In this document: in pieces, positions 50,849 through 61,404 of the stretch
Position numbering within the stretch: the stretch's first letter is position 1
How the letters are laid out: the number at the start of each line of letters is the position of its first letter
From: Azohydromonas caseinilytica
Lineage (GTDB): Bacteria > Pseudomonadota > Gammaproteobacteria > Burkholderiales > Burkholderiaceae_C
Reading direction: 5' to 3'
Length of the DNA stretch: 64,000 bases
NCBI RefSeq assembly: GCF_012927045.1
Contig: NZ_JABBFW010000018.1
Location: 1-64,000, forward strand
Made by a program: the position numbers and the translations under genes
The notes under the pieces: model-generated
Told to the model about the DNA's origin: nothing
Seen by the model: the letters and a program-made list of their open reading frames with translations, nothing else
Database searches by the model: none

Positions 50849-50873
50849 CAAAACCCCGCCCATCGGGGCGGGG
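50849..50873 (-). terminator. Terminator-like hairpin between infB and rbfA
   Basis: On the minus strand CCCCGCCC and GGGCGGGG form an 8-bp stem with loop CGAT, followed by TTTTG. It lies about 30 bp after the infB stop and just before the rbfA Shine-Dalgarno, inside an otherwise compact operon. Confidence 0.7.
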
Positions 50874-50900
50874 CTTGGCAGGAAGGGACGGCAGGCTGGG

Positions 50901-53900
50901 TTACAGCGTGCGCGCCACTTCCTTGACCTCGAACACTTCGATCTGGTCGCCCTCGGCGATGTCGTTGTAGTTCTTGAGCTTGATGCCGCACTCGAAGCCT
51001 TCCTTGACCTCGCGCACGTCGTCCTTCAAGCGGCGCACCGACTCGATCTCGCCGGTGTAGATGACCACGTTGTCGCGCAGCAGGCGGAAGCGCGCGTTGC
51101 GGCGCACCAGGCCCGAGGTGACCATGCAGCCCGCCACGGTGCCGATCTTGGAGGCCACGAACACGGTGCGGATCTCCGCCGTGCCCAGCGCCTCTTCCCT
51201 CTGCTCCGGCGCCAGCATCCCCGACATCGCCGCGCGGATCTCGTCGACGGCGTCGTAGATGATGTTGTAGTAGCGCAGGTCCACGCCGTTGTTGTCGGCG
51301 AGCTTGCGCGCACCGGCGTCGGCACGGACGTTGAAGCCCACGATCACCGCCTTGGAGGCGATGGCCAGGTTGACGTCGCTCTCGCTAATGCCACCCACGG
51401 CCGCGTGCACGATCTGCACCTTGACCTCGTCGGTGGAGAGTTTCAGAAGCGAGGACGCCAGGGCCTCCTGCGAACCTTGGACGTCGGCCTTGATGATCAA
51501 GGGCAGCGTCTGCACGTCGCCGGCGCCCATCTGGTCGAACATGTTCTCCAGCTTGGCGGCCTGCTGCTTGGCCAGCTTGACGTCGCGGTACTTGCCCTGG
51601 CGGAAGGTGGCGATCTCGCGGGCGCGGCGCTCGTCGGCCAGCACCATGAACTCGTCACCAGCCTGCGGCACCTCGGTCAGGCCCTGGATCTCCACGGGGA
51701 TGGACGGGCCCGCAGCCTCGGTGGCCTTGCCGTCCTCATCCAGCATGGCGCGCACGCGGCCATAGCTGGAGCCGGCCAGCACCACGTCGCCCTTCTTCAG
51801 GGTGCCGCTCTGCACCAGCACGGTTGCCACGGGGCCGCGGCCCTTGTCCAGGCGCGCTTCGATCACCAGGCCCTTGGCCAGGGTGTCCTCGGCCGCCTTG
51901 AGCTCCAGCACTTCGGCCTGCAGCAGCACTTGCTCCAGCAGGTCGTCGATGCCCTGGCCGGTACGGGCGGACACGGACACGAAGGGGGAATCGCCGCCGA
52001 ACTCTTCCGGCACGACCTGCTCCGCGACCAGCTCGCTGCGCACGCGCTCCAGGTTGGAATCGGGCTTGTCGATCTTGTTGATCGCCACCACCAGCGGCAC
52101 GCCGGCCGCCTTGGCGTGGTGGATGGCTTCCTTGGTCTGGGGCATCACGCCATCGTCAGCCGCCACCACCAGGATCACGATGTCCGTGGCCTTGGCGCCG
52201 CGGGCACGCATGGCCGTGAAGGCCTCGTGGCCCGGGGTGTCGAGGAAGGTGATGACGCCGCGGGGCGTTTCGACGTGGTAGGCGCCGATGTGCTGCGTGA
52301 TACCGCCGGCCTCGCCAGCCGCCACGCGCGAGCGGCGGATGTAGTCCAGCAGCGAAGTCTTGCCGTGGTCGACGTGGCCCATCACCGTCACCACCGGGGC
52401 ACGCGGCTTTTGCTCCGCGCTGCTGGCGGCGGCTTCCTCTTCCAGGAAGGCTTCCGGATCATCCAGCTTGGCCGCGAAGGCCTTGTGGCCCATCTCCTCG
52501 ACCAGGATCATCGCGGTCTCCTGGTCCAGCTGCTGGTTGATGGTGACCATCTGGCCCAGCTTCATCAACTGCTTGATGACCTCGGAGGCCTTGACGCTCA
52601 TCTTGTGCGCCAGATCCGCGACGCTGATGGTCTCCGGCACGTGCACTTCCTGCACCTGCGGCTCGTTCGGTGCCACGAAGTTGGAGCTGCTGCGCTCGTC
52701 ACGGTCGCCACCACGGCGGCCGCCGCGCGGCGAACGCCAGCCCGCGCGCGCACCGCCACCGGCGTCGCTGCGGCCCTTGAGCGCGGCGCGCTTCTTGGCG
52801 GCGTCGTCGGCCCAGCTGGAAGACAGCTTCTCGGACTTGACGGACTTCTTGTCGCCGGGCTTAGCGCCGGCCGGAGCCGGTGCGGCGGCCGCAGCAGCGC
52901 CGGCGGCCGTCTTGGCCGCGGGCTTGTGGATCGTGCCCTTGATCGGGGCGGGCGCCGGCTTGGGCTCCTCCTTCTTGGCCACGAGCACCTTCTTGGGCGC
53001 GTTCATCATGGCGCGGATGGCGGCGGCCTCGGCCTCGGCGGCCTTACGGCGACGCTCCAGGTCAGCCAGGCGCTGCTTCTCGGCGTCGGCCACCTCGGCG
53101 GCCTTCACCACGCGCAGCACGGGCTTGGGCGGCTCGACGGCCGGGGCCGCGGGCGCCGGCGCGGCGACACCGCGCGCGGGCACGGGAGTCGGTACGGGGG
53201 CGGGCGCGGGTGCCGGAGCAGCAGCCGCAGGAGCGGGCGCCGGAGCAGCGGCCACCGGCGCGGGTGCCGGTGCTCCGCCACGGGCCGCGGGCTGCTGGCG
53301 CGGCGCATGGCGTACACCCTGGTGCTGGCGGCGCGAGGCGGCCTGCAGCGCCGCGGCCTCCGCTGCGGCACGGGCCGCAGCCTGCTCACGGGCGCTGCTC
53401 TTGGCAGCCTGCGCGGCTTGGGCAGCCTGCGCTTCTTGGGCTTCTTGGGCAGCAGCGGCTTCGCGCTCGCGCGCCGCAGCCTCCTCGGCCTCACGGGCAC
53501 GGCGGGCGGCCTCGGCCTCCTCGCGCTGGCGCTTTTCCTCGGCTTCGCGCTGGCGCTGGCGCTCCGCCAGCTCCTCTTCCTGGCGGCGCAGGGCCTCGGC
53601 CTGGGCGCGCGCCTCTTCCTCGCGGCGGCGCAGTTCCTCGGGATCGACCTGCGGCGCCTCATCGGGGCGGCTGGCGACGCGCTCGAAGACGCGCTTCTTG
53701 CGCACTTCGACCTGGATGGTGCGGGCCTTGCCGGAGGCGTCGGCTTGCTTGATCTCGCTGGTGCTCTTGCGCGTCAGCGTGATCTTCTTGCGATCGCCCG
53801 CCGCAGTGCCATGGCTGCTGCGCAGGTAGTCCAGCAGTCGCTCCTTGTCGGCATCGGTGAGCGCGTCGTCGGTGGAGCGCTTGCTGACGCCGGCGGACTG

Positions 53901-53972
53901 CAGTTGCTCGAGCAGTGCGGACGCCGGGCGATTGAGCTCGGCGGCGAACTGGGCGACGGTGGTCACGGCCAT
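50901..53972 (-). CDS. infB: Translation initiation factor IF-2
   Basis: IF-2 places initiator tRNA on the 30S subunit and promotes subunit joining. The 1023-residue product has an N-terminal IF2_N module and a long charged and Ala/Pro-rich linker (about 70-430) with ARREAE-type repeats. The G domain has [15 protein letters not shown] near residue 530, [15 protein letters not shown] and NKIDKPDSN. Domains II-IV follow. It starts with ATG 53972, 57 bp after nusA. Confidence 0.97.
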   Translation of the reverse strand: MAVTTVAQFAAELNRPASALLEQLQSAGVSKRSTDDALTDADKERLLDYLRSSHGTAAGDRKKITLTRKSTSEIKQADASGKARTIQVEVRKKRVFERVASRPDEAPQVDPEELRRREEEARAQAEALRRQEEELAERQRQREAEEKRQREEAEAARRAREAEEAAAREREAAAAQEAQEAQAAQAAQAAKSSAREQAAARAAAEAAALQAASRRQHQGVRHAPRQQPAARGGAPAPAPVAAAPAPAPAAAAPAPAPAPVPTPVPARGVAAPAPAAPAVEPPKPVLRVVKAAEVADAEKQRLADLERRRKAAEAEAAAIRAMMNAPKKVLVAKKEEPKPAPAPIKGTIHKPAAKTAAGAAAAAAPAPAGAKPGDKKSVKSEKLSSSWADDAAKKRAALKGRSDAGGGARAGWRSPRGGRRGGDRDERSSSNFVAPNEPQVQEVHVPETISVADLAHKMSVKASEVIKQLMKLGQMVTINQQLDQETAMILVEEMGHKAFAAKLDDPEAFLEEEAAASSAEQKPRAPVVTVMGHVDHGKTSLLDYIRRSRVAAGEAGGITQHIGAYHVETPRGVITFLDTPGHEAFTAMRARGAKATDIVILVVAADDGVMPQTKEAIHHAKAAGVPLVVAINKIDKPDSNLERVRSELVAEQVVPEEFGGDSPFVSVSARTGQGIDDLLEQVLLQAEVLELKAAEDTLAKGLVIEARLDKGRGPVATVLVQSGTLKKGDVVLAGSSYGRVRAMLDEDGKATEAAGPSIPVEIQGLTEVPQAGDEFMVLADERRAREIATFRQGKYRDVKLAKQQAAKLENMFDQMGAGDVQTLPLIIKADVQGSQEALASSLLKLSTDEVKVQIVHAAVGGISESDVNLAIASKAVIVGFNVRADAGARKLADNNGVDLRYYNIIYDAVDEIRAAMSGMLAPEQREEALGTAEIRTVFVASKIGTVAGCMVTSGLVRRNARFRLLRDNVVIYTGEIESVRRLKDDVREVKEGFECGIKLKNYNDIAEGDQIEVFEVKEVARTL

Positions 53973-54029
53973 TATGGGAATCCTTGCTTACTGGGCGGTG
54001 CGGTCTTACGGGCGTGGTCAGGATGATGC

Positions 54030-55508
54030 TCAGGCGTTGAACCAGTGTTCACGCGCCTTCATGATCAGAGCCTTGGCCGCCACGTCGTCCAGGCCAGTCA
54101 TTTCGGTCAGTTCATCGACGGCCAGGTCGGCCAGGTCGTCACGGGTGTGGACGCCGCCGTCGGCCAGTTTGGCGATCACCTCGGGCGTGAGGCCGTCGAG
54201 GTCGCGCAGGTCCTGCGACACCTCCTCCACGGCCTCCTCGCGGGCAATCTCCATGGTCAGCAGCGCATCCTTGGCGCGCTTGCGCAGCTCACCGACGGTG
54301 TCCTCGTCGAAGGCTTCGATCTCCAGCATTTCATGCATGGGGACGTAGGCCACTTCTTCAAGGCTGGTGAAGCCTTCGCCGATGAGGATGTCGGCGACCT
54401 CCTCGTCCACGTCAAGCTTCTCCACGAACAGACGGCGCAGCTTCTCGGTCTCGGTGGCCTGCTTGGCCTGCGATTCCTCGGCCGTCATGATGTTGATGCG
54501 CCAGCCGGTGAGATCGGAAGCCAGGCGCACGTTCTGGCCGCCGCGGCCGATGGCGATGGCGAGGTTTTCCTCGTCCACCACCACGTCCATGGCGTGGCGC
54601 TCCTCGTCCACCACGATGGACTGGACGTTCGCCGGCGCCAGGGCACCAATCACAAATTGGGCCGGGTCCTCGGACCACAAGACGATGTCCACGCGCTCGC
54701 CGGCCAGCTCATTGGTCACGGCGTTCACGCGCGAACCGCGCACGCCGACGCAGGTGCCGATCGGGTCCACGCGCTTGTCATGCGAGAGCACGGCGATCTT
54801 GGCGCGCGAGCCGGGATCGCGGGCGCAGCTCTTGATCTCCAGCAGCCCTTGCTCGATCTCGGGCACCTCCTGGGCGAACAGCTCGATCATGAAACCCGGC
54901 GCAGCGCGCGAGAGCATGATCTGCGGCCCGCGCACGGTCGGGTCGATGCCGGCGATGAAGGCCCGCACGCGGTCGCCCGTGCGCAGGTTCTCCTTGGGGA
55001 TCATCTCGCTGCGCTTGAGCCGGCCTTCAACACGGCCGCTCTCGACGATGATGTCGCCCTTGTCCAGGCGCTTGACGGTACCGACCATGATCTTCTCGCC
55101 GCGGGCAAGGAAGTCATTGAGCAGCTGCTCGCGCTCGGCGTCGCGGATCTTCTGCAGGATCACCTGCTTGGCGGCCTGCGCGCCGATGCGCCCGATGGTG
55201 ACGGACTCGATGGGCTCCTCGATGTAGTCGCCCTCCTCGATGTCGGCAATCCGGTCGCGCGCATCCGACAGCAGCTCTTCGGCATCGGGGTTTTGCAGCC
55301 CGGCGCTGTCAGGCACCACCAGCCAGCGCCGGAAAGTCTCGTACTCGCCGGTGTCGCGATCGATGGCCACGCGGATGTCCACCTCGCCACCGTGCAGCTT
55401 CTTGGTGGCCGAGGCCAGGGCCGCTTCCACGGCACCGAACACGACGTCGCGCTCGACGCTCTTCTCGCGCGAGATGGCGTCCACCAGCATCAACATTTCG
55501 CGGTTCAT
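54030..55508 (-). CDS. nusA: Transcription factor NusA
   Basis: NusA binds RNA polymerase and affects pausing, termination and antitermination. The 492-residue product has the N-terminal RNAP-binding domain ([16 protein letters not shown]), an S1 domain ([16 protein letters not shown]), two KH domains ([15 protein letters not shown] and [15 protein letters not shown]) and two C-terminal acidic repeats. Its start overlaps the rimP stop by 4 bp. An upstream leader terminator may respond to NusA level. Confidence 0.97.
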   Translation of the reverse strand: MNREMLMLVDAISREKSVERDVVFGAVEAALASATKKLHGGEVDIRVAIDRDTGEYETFRRWLVVPDSAGLQNPDAEELLSDARDRIADIEEGDYIEEPIESVTIGRIGAQAAKQVILQKIRDAEREQLLNDFLARGEKIMVGTVKRLDKGDIIVESGRVEGRLKRSEMIPKENLRTGDRVRAFIAGIDPTVRGPQIMLSRAAPGFMIELFAQEVPEIEQGLLEIKSCARDPGSRAKIAVLSHDKRVDPIGTCVGVRGSRVNAVTNELAGERVDIVLWSEDPAQFVIGALAPANVQSIVVDEERHAMDVVVDEENLAIAIGRGGQNVRLASDLTGWRINIMTAEESQAKQATETEKLRRLFVEKLDVDEEVADILIGEGFTSLEEVAYVPMHEMLEIEAFDEDTVGELRKRAKDALLTMEIAREEAVEEVSQDLRDLDGLTPEVIAKLADGGVHTRDDLADLAVDELTEMTGLDDVAAKALIMKAREHWFNA

Positions 55509-56179
55509 TCTGTGCGTCCTCCGTCCTGCTGCGGCTCCTGCGGCTGCGCAGCCTGGGCCCGCCGGCCCTTGAAATCCACCACCGGCACCAACCGGGCCTC
55601 ACGCACTTCATCGAAGGCGAAGTCCAGCACCTGCACCGGCGCCTCCTCGTCACTGGCCTTGGCACGCGCTTTGGCGTTGGAGCGTGCGGCCTTGTTGCCG
55701 CCGCCCTTGCGCGCCGTCGCCGCCTCGTCCTGCAGCACCAGCCGCCAGCCACCAGCCGCCTGAGGCACGGCATCGGCAGCCTTGCCTTCCACCAGCGACT
55801 GCGGCACCTCAGCCGGACGCGGCTGCAATACACCGCGGTACTTGCGCCGCCCCTGGAACGGCAACTTCAAAGTGATTTCGACCAGTTCGCCGGCGAAGCG
55901 CGCATAGTCGGCCTCGCGCTTGAGCGGGCGATCCAACCCCGGCGATGAGACTTCCAGTCGCGCATAGTCGGCGCCCTCAACCTCCAGCACGTACTGCAAC
56001 TGCCGCGTCACGGCCTCGCAGTCGTCCACCGTCACCGACTCCGACGCGGCCCCGGGGTAGCTGTGCCCAGGCACCCGGTCGATAGTCACCCGCAGCAGGC
56101 CGCGCGCCGCGCGCTCCACCTCCACGAGTTCGTAACCCAAACCCGTGACGGTACGCTCAATGGCTGCCTGCCAGTTCAT
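55505..56179 (-). CDS. rimP: RimP, 30S maturation factor
   Basis: RimP is needed for 30S subunit assembly. ATG 56179 gives 224 residues: an N-terminal domain ([19 protein letters not shown]), [19 protein letters not shown] and a C-terminal SH3-like part. The C-terminal part carries an extra Ala/Lys-rich insertion ([15 protein letters not shown]), so the protein is longer than the 150 residues of E. coli RimP. It overlaps nusA by 4 bp. Confidence 0.93.
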   Translation of the reverse strand: MNWQAAIERTVTGLGYELVEVERAARGLLRVTIDRVPGHSYPGAASESVTVDDCEAVTRQLQYVLEVEGADYARLEVSSPGLDRPLKREADYARFAGELVEITLKLPFQGRRKYRGVLQPRPAEVPQSLVEGKAADAVPQAAGGWRLVLQDEAATARKGGGNKAARSNAKARAKASDEEAPVQVLDFAFDEVREARLVPVVDFKGRRAQAAQPQEPQQDGGRTE

Positions 56180-56255
56180 GCCTTCCCGCGCGCGGCCGTG
56201 GCCGTCTGCGGTCTCCTGTGGTTGCAACGGTGAGGGAAGCGAGATTCGATCAAGC

Positions 56256-56282
56256 AAAAAAAAAGGGCTGGAAGATCCGCCC
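56256..56282 (-). terminator. Intrinsic terminator in the rimP leader
   Basis: On the minus strand GGGC-GGA-TCT-TCC-A-GCCC (a stem with one bulged A) runs into nine T (56264-56256). It lies 77 nt before the rimP ATG and about 20-45 nt after the predicted transcription start. No other minus-strand gene is upstream (fabI diverges at 56414), so it is read as an attenuator. Confidence 0.65.
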
Positions 56283-56306
56283 ATTCAGGTATTCAGCGAG
56301 AAGCGG

Positions 56307-56335
56307 ATTGTACCCTGCAAGAGCTGTACCGGCAA
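56307..56335 (-). promoter_or_regulatory. Promoter of the rimP-nusA operon
   Basis: On the minus strand TTGCCG (56335-56330) and TACAAT (56312-56307) are separated by exactly 17 bp. The predicted transcription start is near 56300. Confidence 0.65.
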
Positions 56336-56413
56336 GTGATCGGCTTCTCCGACCGGTGTAGAGCAAGCCGCGTGCGAGAATCCCGGCCAATTTTTTGACC
56401 TCTCGGAGCCACT

Positions 56414-57202
56414 ATGGGATTTCTCGCCGGCAAGCGACTGTTGATCACGGGATTGCTGTCCAACCGCTCGATTGCCTACGGCATCGCCCGCGCCTGCCGG
56501 CGCGAAGGCGCGGAACTCGCTTTCAGCTATGTCGGCGAGCGCTTCAAGGACCGGATTACCGAGTTCGCGCAAGAGTTCGACTCCGACTTGGTCTTCGACT
56601 GCGACGTGGCTGACGACGCGCAGATCGCCAAGCTCTTTGCGGATCTTTCCGAGCACTGGCCGCAGTTCGACGGCTTCGTGCACTCCATCGGCTTTGCCCC
56701 GCGCGAAGCCATCGCAGGTGACTTCCTCGACGGCTTCTCGCGTGAGGCCTTCCGCATCGCGCACGACATCTCCTCCTACAGCTTCCCCGCCATGGCCAAG
56801 GCCGCCGCACCGATGCTGCGTCCCAACAGCGCACTGCTGACCCTGAGCTACTTGGGCGCGGTGCGCTACGTGCCTTCGTACAACACCATGGGCCTGGCCA
56901 AGGCTTCCCTGGAAGCCAGCGTGCGCTACCTGGCCGCCAGCCTGGGCCCCCGTGGCGTGCGCGTCAACGGCATCTCCGCCGGTCCGATCAAGACGCTCGC
57001 AGCCTCGGGCATCAAGGGTTTCGGCAAGATTTTGGACATCGTTGAAACCAACGCGCCGTTGCGCCGCAACATCACCATCGACGACGTGGGCAATGCCGCA
57101 GCCTTCCTGCTGTCGGACCTGGCCTCGGGCATCAGCGCCGAAATCACGTATGTCGACGGCGGCTTCAGCCAAGTGATGGGCGGCGAGCGCTCGCCCCAGT
57201 AA
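56414..57202 (+). CDS. fabI: Enoyl-ACP reductase FabI
   Basis: FabI does the last reduction of each fatty-acid elongation cycle. The 262-residue product has the NAD fold [19 protein letters not shown], the Tyr-(x)6-Lys active site in [13 protein letters not shown] and a C-terminal [16 protein letters not shown] follows GGAG by 6 bases. It diverges from the rimP operon. Confidence 0.97.
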   Translation: MGFLAGKRLLITGLLSNRSIAYGIARACRREGAELAFSYVGERFKDRITEFAQEFDSDLVFDCDVADDAQIAKLFADLSEHWPQFDGFVHSIGFAPREAIAGDFLDGFSREAFRIAHDISSYSFPAMAKAAAPMLRPNSALLTLSYLGAVRYVPSYNTMGLAKASLEASVRYLAASLGPRGVRVNGISAGPIKTLAASGIKGFGKILDIVETNAPLRRNITIDDVGNAAAFLLSDLASGISAEITYVDGGFSQVMGGERSPQ

Positions 57203-57255
57203 GCCTCTTTCCATGGAGCGCACCGCCCGGATGTGGCCGGTGCAGACGACAAAGA

Positions 57256-57277
57256 AACGGCGCCCTCGGGCGCCGTT
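57256..57277. terminator. Bidirectional terminator fabI / decarboxylase
   Basis: AACGGCGCC (57256-57264) and GGCGCCGTT (57269-57277) form a 9-bp stem with a 4-nt loop between convergent genes. The minus strand is followed by TCTTTG and the plus strand by CTTC. Confidence 0.7.
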
Positions 57278-57308
57278 CTTCATGGGTCAATTGGTGGGCC
57301 CGGGCGCG

Positions 57309-59570
57309 TCAGGCACGCACACAGTCCACGTAGTAGCGCCGCTGGCCGTCGACTTCCTCTTCCACCAAGCCGTGCACGTCGGTGGCAAAGCCCGGGAATT
57401 TCTCGTTGAAGGCACGCACGAAGCGCAGGTAATCCACGATCTTGCGGTTGAAGCGCTCGCCCGGGATCAGCAGCGGAATACCCGGCGGGTACGGCGTCAC
57501 CAGCGAGGTAGTGATGCGTCCTTCCAGCGCGTCCACCTCGACCCGCTCGGTGTCGCGATGCGCGATGCGCGCATAGGCATCGGCGGGTTTCATCGCCGGC
57601 TGCAGGTCCGACAGGTACATCTCCGTGGTCAGCCGCGCGACGTCGTGCTGGCGGTACTCCTTGTGGATGGCCTGGCACAGGTCGCGCAGCCCCATGCGCT
57701 CGTAGCGCGGATGCGCCGCACAGAACTCGGGCAGGATGCGCCAGAGTGGCTGGTTGCGGTCGTAATCGTCCTTGAACTGCTGCAGCGCCGTCAGCAGTGT
57801 GTTCCAGCGGCCCTTGGTGATGCCGATGGTGAACATGATGAAGAACGAGTACAGGCCCGTCTTTTCCACCACCACGCCATGCTCGGCCAGGAACTTGGTC
57901 ACGATTGAGGCCGGGATGCCGGTGGTGTCGAACTCGCCGCTGACATCCAGCCCCGGCGTGATGACCGTGCTCTTGATCGGGTCGAGCATGTTGAAGCCCG
58001 GCGCCAGGTTGCCAAAGCCATGCCAGTCCTCGTTGGCGTGGAGCATCCAGTCCGCACTCTGGCCGATGCCGTCGGCGGCCAGCTCGAGCTCCGGCCCCCA
58101 GACCTTGAACCACCAGTCGTGGCCAAAGTCCTTGTCCACCTTGCGCATGGCACGGCGGAAGTCCAGCGCCTCGCGCAGGCTCTCCTCCACCAGCGCCGTG
58201 CCTCCCGGCGGCTCCATCATGGCGGCCGCCACGTCGCACGACGCGATGATCGCGTACTGCGGCGAGGTCGAGGTATGCATCAGGTAAGCCTCGTTGAAGA
58301 GGTGGCGGTCGAGCTTCTGGGTCTGCGAGTCCTGCACCAGCACCTGCGAGGCTTGCGACAAGCCGGCCAACAGCTTGTGCGTGCTCTGGGTGGCGTAAAC
58401 CATCGAGCTCTTCGGGCGCCCGCGCTTCTTGCCCATGGCGTGGTAGGAGCCGTAGAAGCCATGGAAGGCCGCGTGCGGCAGCCAAGCCTCGTCGAAGTGG
58501 ATGGTGTCGATCCAGCCGTCGAGCATCCCCTTGATGGTTTCGGTGTTGTAGAGGACGCCGTCGTAGGTGCTCTGCGTCAGCGTGAGGATGCGCGGGCGCA
58601 CGCTCGCAGGGTCGATGCCCTCGAGCAGCGGGTTGGCGGCAATCTTTTTCTGGATCGACTCGCGGCTGAACTCGCTTTGCGGGATCGGACCGATGATCCC
58701 GTAATGGTTGCGCGTGGGCGTCAGGAACACCGGCACCGCGCCCGTCATGATGATCGAGTGCAGGATGCTCTTGTGGCAGTTGCGGTCCACAACGACCACG
58801 TCGCCCGGCGCCACCGTGTGGTGCCACACCATCTTGTTGGAGGTGCTGGTGCCGTTGGTGACGAAGAAGCAGTGGTCGGCGTTGAAGATGCGCGCCGCAT
58901 TGCGCTCGCTGGCCGCCACGGGGCCGGTGTGGTCCAGCAGCTGGCCCAGCTCATCCACGGCGTTGCACACATCCGCGCGCAGCATGTTCTCGCCAAAGAA
59001 CTGGTGGAACATCTGCCCCACCGGGCTCTTGAGGAACGCCACGCCGCCCGAGTGACCCGGACAGTGCCAGGAGTAGGAGCCATCCTGGGCGTAATCCACC
59101 AGCGCGCGGAAGAACGGCGGCGCCAGCGAGTCGAGATAGCTCTTGGCCTCGCGGATGATGTGGCGGGCCACGAACTCCGGCGTGTCCTCGAACATGTGGA
59201 TGAAGCCGTGGAGCTCGCGCAGGATGTCGTTGGGAATGTGCTGCGAGGTGCGCGTCTCGCCGTACAGGTAGATCGGGATGTCGGTGTTGCGGAAGCGGAT
59301 CTCGGCGATGAACTTGCGCAGGTTTTGCACCGCCGCGTCTTCCTCGTCCTCGGCGGCGGTGAATTCCTCATCGTCGATGGACAGGATGAAGGCGCTGGCG
59401 CGGCTTTGCTGCTGCGCGAACTGGCTCAGGTCACCATAGCTGGTGACGCCCAGCACTTCGAAGCCTTCCTTCTCGATCGCCTGCGCCAGCGCCCGGATGC
59501 CCAGGCCGGACGTGTTCTCCGAGCGGAAGTCCTCGTCGATGATGAAAATGGGGAAACGGTAACGCAGCAT
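57309..59570 (-). CDS. Large PLP lysine/ornithine/arginine decarboxylase
   Basis: A fold type I Orn/Lys/Arg decarboxylase of 753 residues (E. coli LdcI/AdiA/SpeC class). The N-terminal receiver-like wing domain (FPIFIIDEDFRSENTSGLG) is followed by the PLP core: HCPGHSGGVAFLKSP, FFVTNGTSTSNKMVW, the Schiff-base Lys in ATQSTHKLLAGLSQ, and PYPPGIPLLIPGE. ATG 59570 is chosen because the family starts there. Which amino acid it uses cannot be told. Its amine product could feed the puu cluster. Confidence 0.9.
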   Translation of the reverse strand: MLRYRFPIFIIDEDFRSENTSGLGIRALAQAIEKEGFEVLGVTSYGDLSQFAQQQSRASAFILSIDDEEFTAAEDEEDAAVQNLRKFIAEIRFRNTDIPIYLYGETRTSQHIPNDILRELHGFIHMFEDTPEFVARHIIREAKSYLDSLAPPFFRALVDYAQDGSYSWHCPGHSGGVAFLKSPVGQMFHQFFGENMLRADVCNAVDELGQLLDHTGPVAASERNAARIFNADHCFFVTNGTSTSNKMVWHHTVAPGDVVVVDRNCHKSILHSIIMTGAVPVFLTPTRNHYGIIGPIPQSEFSRESIQKKIAANPLLEGIDPASVRPRILTLTQSTYDGVLYNTETIKGMLDGWIDTIHFDEAWLPHAAFHGFYGSYHAMGKKRGRPKSSMVYATQSTHKLLAGLSQASQVLVQDSQTQKLDRHLFNEAYLMHTSTSPQYAIIASCDVAAAMMEPPGGTALVEESLREALDFRRAMRKVDKDFGHDWWFKVWGPELELAADGIGQSADWMLHANEDWHGFGNLAPGFNMLDPIKSTVITPGLDVSGEFDTTGIPASIVTKFLAEHGVVVEKTGLYSFFIMFTIGITKGRWNTLLTALQQFKDDYDRNQPLWRILPEFCAAHPRYERMGLRDLCQAIHKEYRQHDVARLTTEMYLSDLQPAMKPADAYARIAHRDTERVEVDALEGRITTSLVTPYPPGIPLLIPGERFNRKIVDYLRFVRAFNEKFPGFATDVHGLVEEEVDGQRRYYVDCVRA

Positions 59571-59900
59571 GCGGGCAGCCCTCCCGGGCGTTGGTCCTTC
59601 AAGAAAACCGCGAAGTGTAGGCGCTGGTGACGACAGTGCCGTCCATGCGATATCCCCACTGACATCGGAGCAAGGCATGGACCTGCGCGACGCGGTCCCG
59701 TGGTGATTGGCTGCCAGCGCGCTGGTGCTGTCCGAGCTGGCCAGGAGGCCCTGGACGCCATGGCTGGCGCATGGGCCGCGCATGCTGAGCCCGAAGTCCG
59801 TGCCCCAACTGATGGCCACCGCGCTGGTGGGCGCTGCCACGGTGAGCTGTGGCACTTGCTCCGGACAGGCGGTGGCTCCCAACAAAATCAGTTCGCACTG
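59571..59900. other. 330-bp intergenic stretch
   Basis: Upstream of the decarboxylase no conserved gene is seen. Short open frames here are not family-like. The right end becomes AT-rich and leads into the tRNA promoter. Confidence 0.4.
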
Positions 59901-59929
59901 TTCAAAGTGGCAAATTTGTGAGTTAGAAT
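59901..59929 (+). promoter_or_regulatory. Promoter of tRNA-Ser(GGA)
   Basis: TTCAAA (59901-59906) and TAGAAT (59924-59929) are separated by 17 bp, and the tRNA starts 35 bp further. The -10 context GTTAGAAT equals that of tRNA-Ser(GCT). Confidence 0.65.
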
Positions 59930-59964
59930 AAGCGGCTTCGGTGCTCACAACCGAAACCATCCGC

Positions 59965-60055
59965 GGAGGGATGGATGAGTGGTTTAAGTCGCACGCCTGG
60001 AAAGCGTGTGTGGGTTAATAGCCCACCGCGGGTTCGAATCCCGCTCCCTCCGCCA
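59965..60055 (+). tRNA. tRNA-Ser(GGA)
   Basis: A 91-nt class II tRNA. The acceptor GGAGGGA pairs with TCCCTCC, followed by G and an encoded CCA at 60053-60055. The anticodon GGA is at 59999-60001 in CTGGAAA. A long variable arm (GTGGGTTAATAGCCCAC) and T loop GGTTCGAATCC are present. Its 3' end is followed by an integrase remnant, so it probably served as an attachment site. Confidence 0.97.
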
Positions 60056-60218
60056 CCTTGGGCTCCCGAGGTGTTTCACGGCCTCCTGCAAGTCCCTGTC
60101 CCGCAGGAAAAAGGTCGAAGTCCCCACCCACGACGTGCCACCACGGCGCACCCAATCGCTCCAGATTTGATGGGTAGCATGACGGGTCGCAAGACCGTCA
60201 GGCATCCGGAGGTTCGGC

Positions 60219-60864
60219 ATGGGTCGGGTCGCAGTCGAACTCAGCGCGCTCGCGGTTTCCCGCCTCGTCGAGCCGGGCTCCACTTCGTCGGCGGCGTGGC
60301 CGGCCTGGCCTTGCAGGTCAAGCCCACGGGCGCGCGGCCGTGGACCCCATCGAGGAGAGCCTCGCTGCCCGATCGCGGCTGCAGGCCGAGCGTGCCACGG
60401 CCCTGACCTTCCGGGACTGCGCGGCCCGGTTCATCAGGTCGCATGCCCCGGGCTGGCGCAACGCCAAGCACGCCCAGCAATGGGCGAACTCCCTGGAGAC
60501 CTAGGCGCATCCGGTCATGGGCACGCTGCTGGTGCGCGACGTGCAGCTGCAGCATGTCCTGGCCGTGCTGGAGCCGATCTGGCAGGCCAAGACCGAGACG
60601 GCGAGCCGGGTGCGCGGCCACATCGAGCAGGTGCTGGACTGGGCCGCGGCGCACGGCTTCCGCTCCACCTTCCGCGACTGGGCTGCCGAGCGCACGCAGT
60701 TCCCGCGCGAGGTGGCCGAGATGGCGCTGGCGCATGCCATCGGCGACAAGGTGGAGGCGGCCTACCGGCGCGGCGACCTGTTCGAGAAGCGGCGCCGGCT
60801 CATGGACGACTGGGCCGCCTTCCTGGACCGGCCGGCCGCAGCCGGCAACCTGTCCGCCACCTGA
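60219..60864 (+). pseudogene. Collapsed tyrosine integrase next to tRNA-Ser
   Basis: The pieces are those of a P4-type tyrosine recombinase. They include an N-terminal SALAVSRLVEPG, LHFVGGVAGLALQVKPTG in another frame (a one-base loss near 60280), DPIEESLAARSRLQAERATA after a deletion near 60345, and TAG at 60502-60504. Then MGTLLVRDVQLQHVLAVLEP leads to HGFRSTFRDWAAERT and AYRRGDLFEKRR. The middle of the catalytic domain with the first Arg is missing; box II His-x-x-Arg and the final Tyr remain. It points away from the tRNA as in integrated islands. Confidence 0.8.
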
Positions 60865-60919
60865 GCCGCCGGCCACCCGGGGCGGATCCGTTGCCTGCCC
60901 TCTCGGCAGCCCCACACCC

Positions 60920-61120
60920 TCACTCCTGCAGCGGTGGGCTGTCCTTGGCGATGACGCGCAGGATGTCGCTCACGCCGCGCGACACCGAGTCGCTGGTCTT
61001 GAGCACGAGCCGCATGCCCCGCGCCACGAGCCAGTCGAAGATGCGGGCGCCGGGGTCGATGATCAGGCTCTGCTCGTGCGCGATCGTGCCCATGCGGCCG
61101 TGCGTGGCCGCGTAGTACAG
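60920..61120 (-). pseudogene. Unidentified gene fragment
   Basis: The minus-strand frame has ordered, protein-like sequence for about 60 codons (GTIAHEQSLIIDPGARIFDW, then VLKTSDSVSRGVSDILRVIA) that ends at 60920. Upstream the frame loses protein character. The family is not recognised. It is probably a C-terminal scrap of a longer gene. Confidence 0.3.
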
Positions 61121-61404
61121 CAGCGCGCCCTGCGGGCCACGGCGAGGCCCGCGGCGGGAGCCCTTATCGACCGGCGCGGAACCAGAGGCCGCCGGCCGGG
61201 TCGTCAACCCGAGGGAAAAACCGCCTCGAACGGTCCTTGTGCGAATAAACGCGCAGCGCTGGCCGGCCTCGAATCGCCCCCGCAAGGCTCCCCTAGGCGC
61301 CAGGGTCGTCTCTTTCCGCCGTGAAAGCCCCAGCCGGCGCTGTCCGGAACATCCCTTGCCGACACGCATGGTGCCGGGCATGGGGCTCGGCCAAGGAACC
61401 CACC

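Noticed and set aside
50232-54026. 1264-codon plus-strand ORF
   Set aside because: It is antisense to truB, rbfA and infB. High GC leaves few stops; the product is low-complexity Gly/Ala/His/Arg with no family look, while the other strand encodes clear core proteins.
59700-59931. Plus-strand ORFs before tRNA-Ser(GGA)
   Set aside because: Short, overlapping in two frames, without protein-like conservation or a ribosome site.
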